From Oryzias latipes (Eukaryota; Chordata; Actinopteri; Beloniformes; Adrianichthyidae), in the NCBI RefSeq assembly GCF_002234675.1, contig NC_019875.2, positions 24,766,299 to 24,830,298 on the forward strand: a stretch of DNA of 64,000 nt. Reading direction: 5' to 3'. The translations under genes and the position numbers were made by a program. Within the stretch, counting starts at the first letter, position 1. Each line of letters opens with the position of its first letter. The notes under the pieces were generated by a model. The model saw only the letters and a program-made list of their open reading frames with translations, was not told the DNA's origin and searched no databases. Of this stretch, positions 24,000-35,626 are shown one piece after another.

Positions 24000-24167
24000 T
24001 TTGCCCTTTCATGAGAAGGACAAGTGGAGTCTACTGCCGACAGTTGAGTTTCGCCTGTACCTGCTGACTCACCTCATCCGTTGGATCATCTAAACAGAGG
24101 GCTGACTGTTCTGGCTGTGTAGCTGCTTTCCTCTTCAACAGGGGAGCCTGGGACTTTCATTCATAGA
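24000..24167 (+). promoter_or_regulatory. Probable untranslated first exon of elovl1
   Basis: A good donor, CATAGA|GTGAGT, ends at 24167. The next acceptor TGTTTCAG at 24682 opens the exon that carries the elovl1 start codon at 24714. The 5' boundary is a guess based on the rise in GC content. Confidence 0.4.
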
Positions 24168-24713
24168 GTGAGTTATCATCTCAAGAACTTGTGTTTCCTG
24201 TGAGAAAGTTTGAAACTGAGTTTTTGAGGAGTGGGTTTTGTCGTTCTCTCTTTGAGTAGTTTAAGATAAATTCCATTTAGATGAGGTTAGCATCAGCTCA
24301 CATCTGTGTATCTTATTTTTGGTTGGGTGTATGGCGCAAGTCCTTTGACTCACCTGTTTGACTCGCCAAGTTAGTCAGCTTAACTTGAATATAATAGTAG
24401 GTTCAGGGATTTTTTTTTTTAAGGTGACTAGTTACCAAAACATTTTTTTAAAAATATATATATACAGAAGAAACGCCCTGGGCTGGGTGGGAATTTCTTT
24501 TTAAAGATTTTCCATGTTTGATTGTGGCAGCCAGGGTCACTCATGGACATTTGATTATGCTCTGCAGCTGTCTCCTGTTTGTTCAGTCAATGGGGCAGCA
24601 GGTGTACAAGTGGCTTTGTTGCCGCCCAACCTTGCTCTGATCTACTTTATCAAACACAATTCTTTTTTTTATTGTGTTTCAGAGGTTGAATAAATAAAAG
24701 ACAAGCTGCAACC

Positions 24714-26303
24714 ATGCTGCACAAAGCAGTCTCCAGCGTTGTAAAGTTCCATGGCTATCTTCAGTCAAGGATTGGTGAGTATCTTCAGCAATGTCTTTGC
24801 CTCTGTGCTCCGTTTATTCAATTTTGAAGCATCACGTAACTCTGGGCAGAAAAACACAGTTTACTCAACAAGTTGGACATTGCTGCTTTAAAAACCGGCC
24901 CAGATGTTGGTGATTGTGTCACACATTGAGTCACTAATGAGGGGGTGTGTGTATGTGTGCATTTTCCAGATTCCAGGGTCAGGGACTACCCTCTAATGCA
25001 GAGCCCTGTGCAAATGTCCACCATCCTGGTGGCCTACGTCGCCTTGGCAGTGTACGTCGGACCCCGCCTGATGGCAAACCGCAAACCTTTCGGTCTCAAC
25101 AGAGCTATGATCATCTACAACCTCAGCATGGTTTTACTAAATGCCTACATTGTGTATGAGGTACTGAAGACGACTATTTGCTAACTCGTTTTAAAGTGTT
25201 TTTTGTTTGAAATAAATCTACTTCAAATTTGATGCTCAGTTTTTGATGTCTGGATGGGCCACCACCTTCACGTGGAGATGCGACCTCATTGACCCCACCA
25301 CCAGCCCACAGGCTCTCAGGGTAAGAAGAGCTACACTTTTGAAAAGGAATCATTACTTAAGGATTATTCCTGTATTTTACACGGCATCCTTTCACTGTCC
25401 CCACAGATGATTCGAGTTGCTTGGCTGTTCTATTTTTCTAAGTTCATTGAACTTCTTGACACAGTAAGAACGTCTATTTTAGCTACTTTCCTCATTCAAT
25501 CATTTATTTTGAATAATTAAAACGCATCATCTTCTTTTATTGTAGGTGTTTTTTGTGCTGAGAAAGAAGCAAAGCCAGATCACATTTCTTCATGTCTTTC
25601 ATCACTCTTTCATGCCCTGGACATGGTGGTGGGGTGTCACCCTGACCCCTGGTGAGCCTTTTCCCCACAATCAAAAACACATATTCAATGCTGACGCATT
25701 AAGTTTCAGCTGACCCTTTTTTTTCCCCCCCTTTCTTTCTTCCAAGCTGGAGGAATGGGATCCTTCCATGCCATGGTCAACTCGGTGGTTCATGTGATCA
25801 TGTACACCTACTATGGACTCTCTGCTGCAGGGCCTCGCTTTCAGAAGTACCTGTGGTGGAAGAAGTACATGACTGCCATCCAACTTGTAAGACTCACTAT
25901 TAACTTATTCAAAGAAATGTTATGAAATATGTCTGATCACTGAAAGCTCTGCTAACTCTAAAAGGTTTTTTTTGTCTCCATTACATTTTTGCAGATACAG
26001 TTCATTCTGGTGTCCATTCACATCAGCCAGTACTACTTCATGGAGAATTGTGACTACCAGGTTCCCCTGTGGATCCACCTTATCTGGATTTATGGAGTCC
26101 TCTTCTTCTTCCTCTTTGCCAACTTTTGGGTGCAGGCCTACATAAAGGGCAACCGGCTTCCCATAGTTGAGCACAAGACAACGCAGAATGGCTCCGTCAG
26201 TGACTCCCAGACTGTGGTGGCCAACGGGAAACGCTGCCAGAATGGGAACGCTCACCAATACCCCAATGGTAGATGCATCATTGGGAAAGTGAAGGAAATA
26301 TAA
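24714..26303 (+). CDS. elovl1: Very-long-chain fatty acid elongase ELOVL1
   Basis: The condensing enzyme of ER fatty acid elongation (malonyl-CoA plus acyl-CoA to 3-ketoacyl-CoA); ELOVL1 favours saturated and monounsaturated C20-C26 chains. Coding exons 24714-24774, 24970-25160, 25240-25320, 25407-25463, 25546-25651, 25747-25886 and 25995-26303 join in frame to 314 aa. Family signatures are [24 protein letters not shown], the catalytic HVFHH at 146-150, and the seven-span layout. LMSPV-type N-terminal residues, TYTWRCD-like TFTWRCD and HLIWIYG point to ELOVL1 rather than ELOVL7. The tail ends GKVKEI, a KXKXX dilysine ER-retrieval signal like the human KVKAN. It is longer than the human protein (279 aa) because of a polar insert ([16 protein letters not shown]) near the C-terminus. 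It is convergent with cdc20. I cannot tell whether it is the a or b teleost copy. Confidence 0.95.
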
Positions 26304-27422
26304 CCTTGCCTTTTTTACAAGGAGGCAATGAGTTATTTTATGTTTCCGCCTTGAATATGCAATTAATCAGTCATAGCTTGTGGCAGAAATTACCTCAATT
26401 TGTATGCAACTCTAGTCTTCTGTGAAATAATCACAATAGGGGGATATGATTGGCATACTTTTTGCCACTGATCTCTTCTTGCAACACAATGTAAGATGCT
26501 TAACTGTGTAGAACACTGAAAATTGGTGCTCATGTTGTCACTGATAGTATTCTTTGGCTCATGCTTGTCCTGCAGCACTGTTTGGTTTGCATGGCCTTTG
26601 TTGCATGGGAGTATGGCACGGTTTCCACTGAAGACTAGCACATGTAAATAGCTACAGTCATGCAAAGAACATTCATTGTAAATGTCATTTAATTTTCTTT
26701 TATTTATCTTTTGAAATAAAATGTTTTAGGTAAAGGTGTTCCTGAAAGCAGTTATGGTGTGCACACCCCACCCCATTTTCTGTTTAGAGAATTATGGAAA
26801 TGTTATACTGTATATTACAGTATTAAGTCATTTTTGGCATGTCACACACTGCTGTAAAGTCCAGGCAGTTGTGTGTTGCTGTTGTCTGTACTCAATGCAA
26901 TAGGTTAATAAAATTCAAAAAAAAATTGACTACAGCTTCTATTAAATGTCAATGTGGACTGCAGTGTCTAGAAATCCCCTGGTTGAATCTCCTTTAGCAG
27001 TTTTGTGGAAATGCTTGAATACAACCCCCAAACTTTATGGAAAAATCCATTGTCAAGTTCCATAATAAACCTGGTACTTAAATTTGTTCAGAGATGAAAT
27101 AAATGTAAATCCAAAAACGTCTTTTTAAAGAGCAACGTTTCCAGGGATGTCTTAAACCAAACCAGAAATTGTGAAGAAACTTTCTAAAACTTAAAATACC
27201 ATCACTCCTGCAGAGACTGGGGGTTAATGCAACATACAAGCCAACTTTGTCAAAAATAAAGTTATGTATACCCACAAATGTTCAGATCAGTTTATTGAAG
27301 TAAAATATGCAAAAATGCAAGTCATTCAAATACTTACTGGAAAAACCTATTTGAAAACCCGTCAGTTCGTCATTTTCAAATCCCCTCAGAAAAACTTAAA
27401 AAAAAATAAAAATAAAATAAAA
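26304..27422. other. Facing 3' UTRs of elovl1 and cdc20
   Basis: The elovl1 3' UTR carries AATAAA at 26715-26720 and 26907-26912. On the minus strand the cdc20 UTR has AATAAA as the complement of 27291-27296. The two ends are therefore only about 360 bp apart. No other gene is seen. Confidence 0.6.
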
Positions 27423-30400
27423 CTATCGAATAGATTGATGCATCCCACTGCTCGTCGATTTGGTCAACTTCTCTTTTGCTTTCTTCTTAACGGGATCCAA
27501 TTCAAAGCTCTTCCATAGGCGAATAGTTTCATCCCCAGCGACACTTGCGATGGTGGAGCCGTCAGGGCTTAGAATGACACTGAGAACTCTGTCCTCGTGC
27601 CCTAAACCAAAGACAATGAATCAACAGATTAGTTGCTGGGTTATAGAATGCCCCAAACATCTAGTCACAGCTTGGGTATGTGAAACATTTGCTCTGAAAC
27701 CTGCTAAAATTTCATTTTTTTTTTTTAATAATTGAAGAAGAAATGGACAGGCAACTACTATCATTATGGCCACCATTTTTGAGCATTGACTAGACAAAGT
27801 CTAGGAATTATGTGCAGCTTTACTTTGGAATGTTTATGTGAACTCTGCAAATAAATTCAAAACTACTACTTGCCATTTAACTCAGCCACTTTGGAAAAAG
27901 ATGGGTATTTCCAGATGACAACATTGTTGTGGGCATATCCATGTGCAGACACCAGCTCCTTGTAGTTGGGTGCAAACACCAACGATGAGACCTGTAACAA
28001 GAAAAGTTATACAAAAAGAACAAAAAATGCACAAAGGACAACAGAATAGGATTTTTTAAGCATATCGCGTACCTGCGACTGTGTGTCTAGTGAACTGATG
28101 CAGGAGCCACTATTGACATTCCAAATGCGGATGTGGCGATCACTGGTGCCCCCTCCTGACGCAAGGATATTTGACTGCCATGGACACCAGGCCAATGCCT
28201 ACAAGTGTAAAGAGCATTGATAAACCACAATTAAATTACATTGGCATTGCAATATTGAGTAAAGTTCTAAGTATTTAGAGGAAAGAAAAAAAAAAAAAAA
28301 CCTGTGTTTGTGAGATTATATATATATATAAAAATGTAGGGATTGGTTTGTTTTATACAGAGGAGAAAAAGCAAACACCTAAAATTCTTCAAATATTTCC
28401 TTTCATCTTGGAATGTCTAAAGAACCGCTCCCCTGGTTATTTCTGACCCCCAGGTCTCTACCTCACGTGTTTTAGTTGCTTCTGCAACACCTGACGCAAT
28501 TCTTTAAAGAATTAGACAAAGAAGACAGACAGGGAGGACAGATGCCCAAAATTAGGAAATGTAACTTTAACCATTGCTACAATTGTTTACCAAAAGCAAA
28601 TATCTAATCAGATCCCCATTTTCTCTACAATAAAAAAAAGCTAAATACCAAATTATGCATAATTTAAATATTTAGTACAGTTGTACAGACCCCTTTTTCT
28701 TAAAAAAAATAAATAAATAAGTTAGGGTATGTGGAATATACCACAAACAGAGAGGACCACATTACACCTTTCTGATATTTTTCTGTTACACTGATGTCAT
28801 TGTGGGTCCTTATTTGTTATTTACAAGGCCAAATGCTGTTAGTTTTACATATTAACCTAATCCTGACCCTATCGTCCTCCAGGTCTGTGAAAAGCCAAGA
28901 AAAAGAGTTCAGTACTGGCCCTGAGTATTTAGAAAATTACATGTGAATGGTGATTTATTTATTTATTTATTTTTTTAACTGACCAGCTTTAGAACACAGT
29001 CTGAGCACTGCAGAGTGACTCACCTTCACAGCTCCCTGATGTTCACTCCAGCAATTAACAAACTGGGTGTCGTTGCCGGCACTGCCCTCATGCACGCGTG
29101 GCCACACACACACCAAATTGTCATTTCCTCCACTGGCTAGGTATCTGCCATCAGGGGACCACTGAAGCCCACACACCTCCTGTGTGTGAGTGGTGAGTGT
29201 GAAGATGTGATGGTCTGCCACCCTTACATCATGGTGATGTATATGTCCTGATCTGGAGCCACTGGGGTTTCCAACAGAATTCAGAGAAGCACATATTGAT
29301 TCAATGGTTTGAAGAGTAGAAGCAGGAATGAATGGGTTTTTACAATCATGTACTGTACCTGGAAAGAATGTGGTCATTCCAACTGAGACTGCCAACTCTT
29401 GCTGTGTGACTAGACATGCTGCGCAGGCGCTTCTGATTCTCAACATCCCACAACTAAAAAGAGAGAGGGGGGGGGGGGGTTATTGAATCATACTGAGGGA
29501 CAATATGAACAAATATTTGATGTAAATTTACATCTGAAAGACATACCTGGACTTTGCAGTCACTGGTACCTACAGCCAGGTAACTTCCATCCTTGGTCCA
29601 GGACAGTGAACAGATATAGTCCTCCTCACGCTCCATCCTCATAAGAAGAATTATGTCACCTTTAGTGGCATCCCACAGGTACACGCTGTTATGAAGAGCC
29701 ACCGCTAGTATGTTGTGACTGCCCCAGTCAAGAAGGTTTAAATCTACACAGGGGAAACAAAAAGAAGCCATGTTACATACAACTAAATCTAAAATCTTCA
29801 GGTGTTATTTATTGGAAGGAGGCTTCTTACAGAAGTCATTTCGAAGATCTGGAGCATCCAATATTCTGTCAGGAGTTGAAGAGATGTATCTTGTCTTCTT
29901 CGTTGAGGCAGGTGTTGAACCTTGGCTGTAGAGAACTTTTAAATTGTTTTGGTAGCCTGAAGGGGGAATTACGCAGTTAGAAATGGAGGATCACAGGAAA
30001 AAAAATGAACCTTTGGGTGACACTAAAGGTACCTTCAGGTGCGTTTAGTGGCTTTCCTCCAAAGTGCAGAATCTTTGCATCTTCAATATTGTATCCATTA
30101 AGTGATACAGACCAAGCTTTTTGGCTTTCCTATGAACACAGAAGAACTTGTAATAAACAAATTTAGATTTAGGGGTTCATGAGGGGTTCATAACTTACCA
30201 ATGTGCTTCCTGCTGTGTTGGCATCCAATGGTTCGTTCTCCTTTGTAAGCAGGAAGTTTGCCACATCCATTTGTTTGCTGTTTCTTGTAGGAATGAAGCG
30301 ATCCCCACCAATCTTTGAGGGGGTTTTCTTACTTTTCCCTTCAAAATAAAATGCAAAAAAGGTTATTCGACATGCTAGCTGCTTTTATATCCTGCAACTA

Positions 30401-30610
30401 AGTTTATCTAAATGCCAAACCTGGTGTTTTGCTCGGTGTTTTAGAAGAACTCAGAGACACGTTGGTGGGTTTTCCAGGCGACAGACCGTTTAGGCTGGAT
30501 GTGTTGGAAGAGCTGGCCTTCCTCTGCCACCTCGCCATGGGAGCGTTTAGGATGGGCATGTCCAGTTTCAAAATACTCTGGATGTCGTTCTCAAACCCAA
30601 ACTGCGCCAT
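27423..30610 (-). CDS. cdc20: Cell division cycle protein 20, APC/C activator
   Basis: A WD40 protein that brings substrates to the anaphase-promoting complex and is the target of the spindle checkpoint. Coding exons in transcript order are 30610-30421, 30338-30199, 30129-30033, 29956-29831, 29743-29547, 29453-29359, 29261-29024, 28198-28073, 27991-27874 and 27601-27423, in frame, 501 aa (human 499). The C-box is DRFIPTR (76-82), KEN is at 97-99, and the Mad2-binding motif is [11 protein letters not shown]40 repeats follow, with [15 protein letters not shown] and [20 protein letters not shown] among them, and the C-terminus is Ile-Arg. The mammalian CRY box is TRY here (164-166). The last intron starts with GC instead of GT. 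The gene is convergent with elovl1, an arrangement also found in mammals. Confidence 0.97.
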
Positions 30611-31059
30611 CTAATCCACGTTTCACACAGACGTGGGAAACACGAAACGTAGAATTTTAAATACTTTGATTTAAACTGATTGAATTACTCAAGTGTTTGT
30701 TAAGCGGTATGCTAATCCAATCAATATGAGCTTCAGTGTTAGCAAAACAGCAACACTGTACCCCAATAGCATAAACATTTACATTTTGCATTTAGAAAAG
30801 AACGTAAGCCAGCAGTCGTACGGATATCCTAAGCTCTTAATTGTTTTTATTATTAAGATTAGCTAACTGACACACAAGTCCGTCTCTGTCCAGAGACGTA
30901 AAACAAAGAACAAATAAATTACCGAAATCAATAACCTTAGTTAAGAATTTAAAAAGTATAAAATTGCAGGCTAACCTCACCTTTAAGAAACAAGTAGAAT
31001 TCAGCGAAACATTCAACTCGTCTCCGTCTCTACATTGAAGTTCCGCAGGTGCGCGGTGA

Positions 31060-31150
31060 CACAGTTTAAAATCCCCAAGGCTGTAATTTGATTGGTTGAC
31101 TGAACGCGCAGCCGTTAACACCATGGCAACGTCTTCAAATTCATTGGTCA
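31060..31150 (-). promoter_or_regulatory. cdc20 promoter with CCAAT boxes and CHR-like sites
   Basis: On the minus strand, upstream of cdc20, two CCAAT boxes (complements of 31091-31095 and 31143-31147) lie near TTTGAA (about 31134-31139) and TTTAAA (31065-31070). Paired NF-Y sites with a downstream CHR (TTTGAA or TTTAAA) are the known layout of G2/M genes bound by NF-Y and DREAM/MuvB. The spacing of CCAAT to TTTAAA, about 20-27 bp, is close to the usual distance. A GTGACGTT CRE-like site lies just upstream. Assignment is by motif only. Confidence 0.55.
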
Positions 31151-31382
31151 ACGTCACTTCCTTTAAGGAACTCCAAGGCAAAATTATGCTCCTTGATTTT
31201 TTTCTGTTGCCACCTGTTGGCCAATAAATATAACGTAAATGCAATTTGGATAAACAAAATAAAATGAATACTGGATTAAATGTTGATTTTCATACGTTTC
31301 GAAATATCTTCATACATTCTTAGATTGAAAAAATTAGGTGAAGCGGTCAGGAGCCCTTTCCATAAATTATTTTAGTTTGTTT

Positions 31383-31421
31383 TTGACTACCCCCCCCCCC
31401 CCCCACACACACACACACAAT
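31383..31421 (+). repeat. Poly-C / CA microsatellite
   Basis: A run of about 16 C residues followed by (CA)n, lying between cdc20 and the transposon cluster. Confidence 0.9.
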
Positions 31422-31647
31422 ATCTGTCTGTTTTTAATTCAAAGATTTAAAAAAACATTTGTGTGAAGAAGGGCTTACTTCTAAATAACGTAAAAACGGT
31501 TGTTCAAAGCAACAACTTTTTGGTTTTGAAAGTTTTTATTTAACATTTTAGGTCAAATATGTTTTTTAAAATATGTTCAACCCAAAAGACCTTCACCTCT
31601 TATCTTTTCAGCTGTTGGACAGAGCAAGAAAAAAAATCTGTTTCTTA

Positions 31648-31910
31648 AAGACCCACTCCGATGAAAATTAGCATTGTTCGTGTTTTTAACGGGTTCTTGG
31701 TTACTTTCCACTGCGCAATACTATAATATATTCTCCAATGTTACATTTTGTGATAAATTCTCCACTGTGCAAAACTCAATATAATAATATTGATATTTAC
31801 TTATTCCTGTATTCTCATTGTAAACGGCTGGCCCGGGACCAGAGACCCTAATTTCGTTTTATCACTGTGATAAAATGACCATAAAGATTCCTGATTCCCG
31901 ATTGTTACAT
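31648..31910 (+). repeat. MITE end and LINE 3' tail, fragments
   Basis: 31650-31668 (AGACCCACTCCGATGAAAA) matches the terminal sequence of the MITE family seen at 54824-55335. At about 31800-31910 a separate fragment ends in AATGACCATAAAGATTCCTG with short GATTCC-type repeats, as do the 3' tails of many fish CR1/Rex-group LINEs. Confidence 0.45.
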
Positions 31911-32149
31911 TTTTCTGATGATGGAAGATACATATAATGAAATTTGGGCTTAAAATGACTTTAATGAATATTTCTTTATTTAACTTGTTGTGAATCAGAA
32001 GCAGACAAAAAAATGCAGTTGGAAAAAATGTACTTGTGACGTACAAGGTACTACGGGAAGCCACAAGCTCCCTGCTCTGCTCGATTCTGATACATTAGCT
32101 TGTAGACAGACGGTTTATATCATCATTTTCCTCATCCGAGCTGGCATAT

Positions 32150-32680
32150 GGTTCAAAACTGTACGGCTGGGTAGCTCCAGTATTGTCCGCCAATTTTATT
32201 GCACCGACAATGTTTCATTTGGGTTGTAACAGCCTGTAAGACAGCAGGCCTACCCCTGCTCCAACAGTCACACCCCAAATACTCTGTTGTCCTGTGGCTG
32301 ACCTTCCTCCTTTTCAGTACAGACCTCCACCTCTCTAGATGTTCCTCCACCTTCTCATTACAGATCACATTGCCATCTACAAACATTATGATCCACAGTT
32401 TCCTGTCCAACCCCATCTGTCAGTCTGTCCATCATCACAACAAGGATGAAGGGGCTCAAAGCTCATCCCTGGTGCAGTCCCTCCTCCACCTGAACTCCCC
32501 TGCCACACCTAAAACACATTTCACCACTGACTTATATGTCCTCCACAACACCAACATACTTCTTTGCCCCTCCACACTTTCTCACACAACTCTTCTACTT
32601 GCATCCTAACATTGGCTTTCCTTTGATCTACAAATACACAAACAGCACCCTCTGACAAACTCAAAAAATTTCTTGCGATT
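32150..32680 (-). mobile_element. RTE-clade LINE reverse transcriptase fragment, decayed
   Basis: On the minus strand, pieces of the RTE-type reverse transcriptase are readable: an analogue of 'DxEKAxDRVPREELW', then GLHQG (G-rich stretch TGCACCAGGGATGAGC), then FVDGNVICNEKVEEHLERWR, where the catalytic FADD has become FVDG, and TEYLGC. The frame is broken in several places and both ends are missing, so the copy is dead. Confidence 0.7.
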
Positions 32681-33079
32681 ATCCCATTTTCTTTTCAAAT
32701 AAAGGGGTGTGTAATTAAGGAAACAAGTTTAAAGTGTCCAGTTTTAGGGCTGCGATTCTCATCTCAATGAGAAAGATGTTGAACTAGGTGAGCAGACAGG
32801 TTGCATTTTATTTAATTAATGGGAACCAGGATGCTTCAGTGACAGGTTATAATCAGAATACACAATGCATGTTCAGTGATCTTTAACTCATCCAGAGGTT
32901 AAAATGCATCTTGAAATAATCTGAAAGGTTAACATGCACCATCTAGTGAAAGTATGGAGAAATTGAACCCTATGCACCAACAAAATTCTTTGGGACAGAA
33001 GCATTAACAGTCAGATAAATCAGATAGAATGTTTGTGTATAGAAGTGTTATCAAGACTGTCACTCCAAACACCTTTGGA

Positions 33080-33690
33080 CCACTTCTTTGCACTATTAGA
33101 TCACTGTGAGAGTTTTTTTTTTCTTTTTACTTTTCCAGGGTTTCAACACCATCCAGCCAGGACTGCTGCGAGGGAAGCTGGAGGGAGCAGGAGTGGATAT
33201 GGACTGGTCCATAGACTACCTCACAAACTGTCTGAGGTGGTAGTTAGTAGCACTGGAGCCCCCCAGGGATCAGTTTACTCACAGTTCTTCGTCACCCTAC
33301 ACTGTGGCCTTCACGTCTGCCTTCATCTCCAGAAGTACTCAGACGACTCAGCCATTGTGAGCTGTGTGTCTGAAGGAGATGATGTGGAGAACCCGTCAAC
33401 TATCAACAACTGTGTGAACTGTTGTGAGAGTAATCACCTGTGCTTAAATGCAAGAAAGAACAAAAAGATTGTGATTGAATTCAGATACTGAAGATTAAGA
33501 ACGATGACCCAGCTGTGAACGTCCCAGAGAACTGACATTGTCACCGTTGATAGTTTCAGATATCTGGGTGGTCCCCTCAACAATACACTATTTGTGTTCT
33601 GGGATTTGTATTTTTACTTTTTTCTTCTTCTTTTGAGCAGCCATGGTGCGTGAACTTCTCCTCTGTCAGATCAATAAAGTAGATTTCAAT
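33080..33690 (+). mobile_element. CR1/Rex1-type LINE 3' portion, decayed
   Basis: The plus strand reads FNTIQPGLLREKLEGAGVD, STGAPQGS, and KYSDDSAIVSCVSEGDD, where the FADD/YxDD site appears as YSDD. It continues with CLNARKNKKIVIEF, the usual C-terminal order in CR1/Rex1 reverse transcriptase. A 3' end with AATAAA lies near 33670. The frame is open for about 150 codons (33033-33491) but the element is truncated and has internal loss. Confidence 0.7.
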
Positions 33691-33756
33691 TCAACAACAG
33701 CCTTTTCATTTTGTTATAAAGCTTTTTTATTTTTATTTTAGGCAGGGTCCATTTAC

Positions 33757-34030
33757 CAGCTCAGTGGCCTTGTGGTTAGAGTGTCTACCCTGTAACTGGA
33801 AGGTTGTGGGTTCAAACCATGACCTTCATACCGAAGACTTTAAAAAATGGGACCCAATGCCTCCCTGCTTGACACGGAGCATTAAAGGGTTGGATTGGGG
33901 GGTTAAGCCACCAAATGGTTCCTGGGCGCAGCTGTGTCTGCAGCTCACTGCTCCCCCAGGGGATGGATCAAAAGCGGAGAACAAATTTCGCACTCCTAGG
34001 TGTGTGAGAGATAGTGGGACTTTAACACTT
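33757..34030 (+). mobile_element. tRNA-derived SINE
   Basis: The head has a pol III A-box-like TGGCCTTGTGGTTAGAG and a B-box-like GGTTGTGGGTTCAAACC at tRNA spacing. The body includes CACTGCTCCCCCAGGGGATG and ends near GTGGGACTTTAAC. It is not a functional tRNA gene, since no full cloverleaf is formed. A 96-127 codon frame here is a shadow of the repeat. Confidence 0.8.
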
Positions 34031-34149
34031 CTGTGTTATAACACAGAAATTTGGCTTAAGCATGTGACAAAATTCTGTCACTGTTCTCACTCAGTGAGGC
34101 ACAACACACATTTAAAACAAGGGAACAATGTTTGTCTTATAGCATAATT

Positions 34150-35626
34150 CAGCCACCTGTGAATCCCTCGTTAATCAAAAACAAACAGCTGATCAACATC
34201 AGTATTGGAACAAAGGTTGCTTCTCTAAACCTTTGTAAAGCATTCTGATAAAAATGCAAAGAAGCATGACTTTTACACGTCATTACAAAGAAAGACCATA
34301 AAGCAAAACAGAAACTTGTTTTATAGTTAGTGTTTGTCATTTAATTACACAGTTCAATAGTTTGCAAAATTGATCATATTTGGAAGTAGGCACTAAGATG
34401 AAACCCTTTCAAGAAAATTGCTTAAATTCATAGTTCAAACCTTCCATTTGTCTTAAAACATTTGTTAAAAAAGAAATTACAGTTACAACGAATACAACGT
34501 GTACAGTACATTCATTTAGTGTTTAAGTGAAATAATTAAAGCTCTAGTGTGAGTATAATACATGCATTTTAAAGTGCTTAAAATGGAGTGGTTCAGACCT
34601 AAACCAGAAATATCAGAGTTAAATGCATTAAACAATATGTTTGACTGCTAGGTTCAAATATACAAAACCTGTTTTATAATGTTTTATAACATAAAATGAA
34701 ACACTTTTGGTCCTTATTCTGAGCATAATCAAAAAGTAAGTTTGTGAAATCTGTGAACTCTGAAAAAATATATATATTTTGCATGAAACAGAAAATTTTT
34801 AACTAAAAAAAAAAGGCAAAGTTAATATTTAGGGTGTGGAGGTGAACAAGGATTCCATTGTTTTGTTATGCTCTTTGATTATGCATTTACATGACTCCAA
34901 ATATATAGATGCACGAACATTGTATAGTAAAATATGCTTGCTTGCTGCAAAGTAAATAAGAGAAGAAATGCAAATATCAAATACACATAAAAAACAAGAA
35001 TAGAAACCGAAAGAAGCCAGGCGGTTTTACTTTACATCCAAATATTCAATCTTTCACACACAGACAGGGTTTTGATTGCTTTTTGCTTCTCAGAATTACA
35101 AATACTAGTAATATACCAATTGAACAGATACAGAGTCTAATGACGTATTTTACATGTTGCCTTACTGGACAATAAAAAAAAACGTGATAAAAAAAAAACG
35201 ATCAGTTCTCTCATCTCAATCGGAACCTCTGAGCAAAGCCTGCATGTTTATTCTGGAAACGTTTTGCAGACTTTGACATTTAGTTTTTTGCTAGTTCCCC
35301 CATCACATATTAAGCACACTGGTAAACCAGTCTCAACAGCAGTGAAAGCAAATCTGCCCATGTAGCATTGAATGTTCTGTTGTCTTCAGATACTATTCTT
35401 TAAATTTTCTCAAATAAGCTTGCACTGGGTCAATGACGAGTTGTAAGAGAAAACCCCCCTTTCTTTTTTTTTTTACAGCATCATCATGCTTTTTGAAACT
35501 GGAATAAGTAACTAGCCTAAAACACATTTGCATTAAATACTACTAATTTGTTTGTAAAAGCTCCAGGGACCTGAGAGATAAAAGTGTGGCTCCAGAGCCA
35601 ACCCCTGACCAAGATGATGTTTAAAA
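34150..35626 (-). other. Presumed 3' UTR of the orphan membrane protein gene
   Basis: AT-rich DNA downstream of the stop codon at 35627, with no frame of interest. A possible ATTAAA poly(A) signal on the minus strand is the complement of 34336-34341. UTR length is inferred only. Confidence 0.35.

Noticed and set aside
33757-33840. tRNA gene
   Set aside because: A and B boxes are present, but the acceptor and other stems do not pair; it is the head of a SINE.
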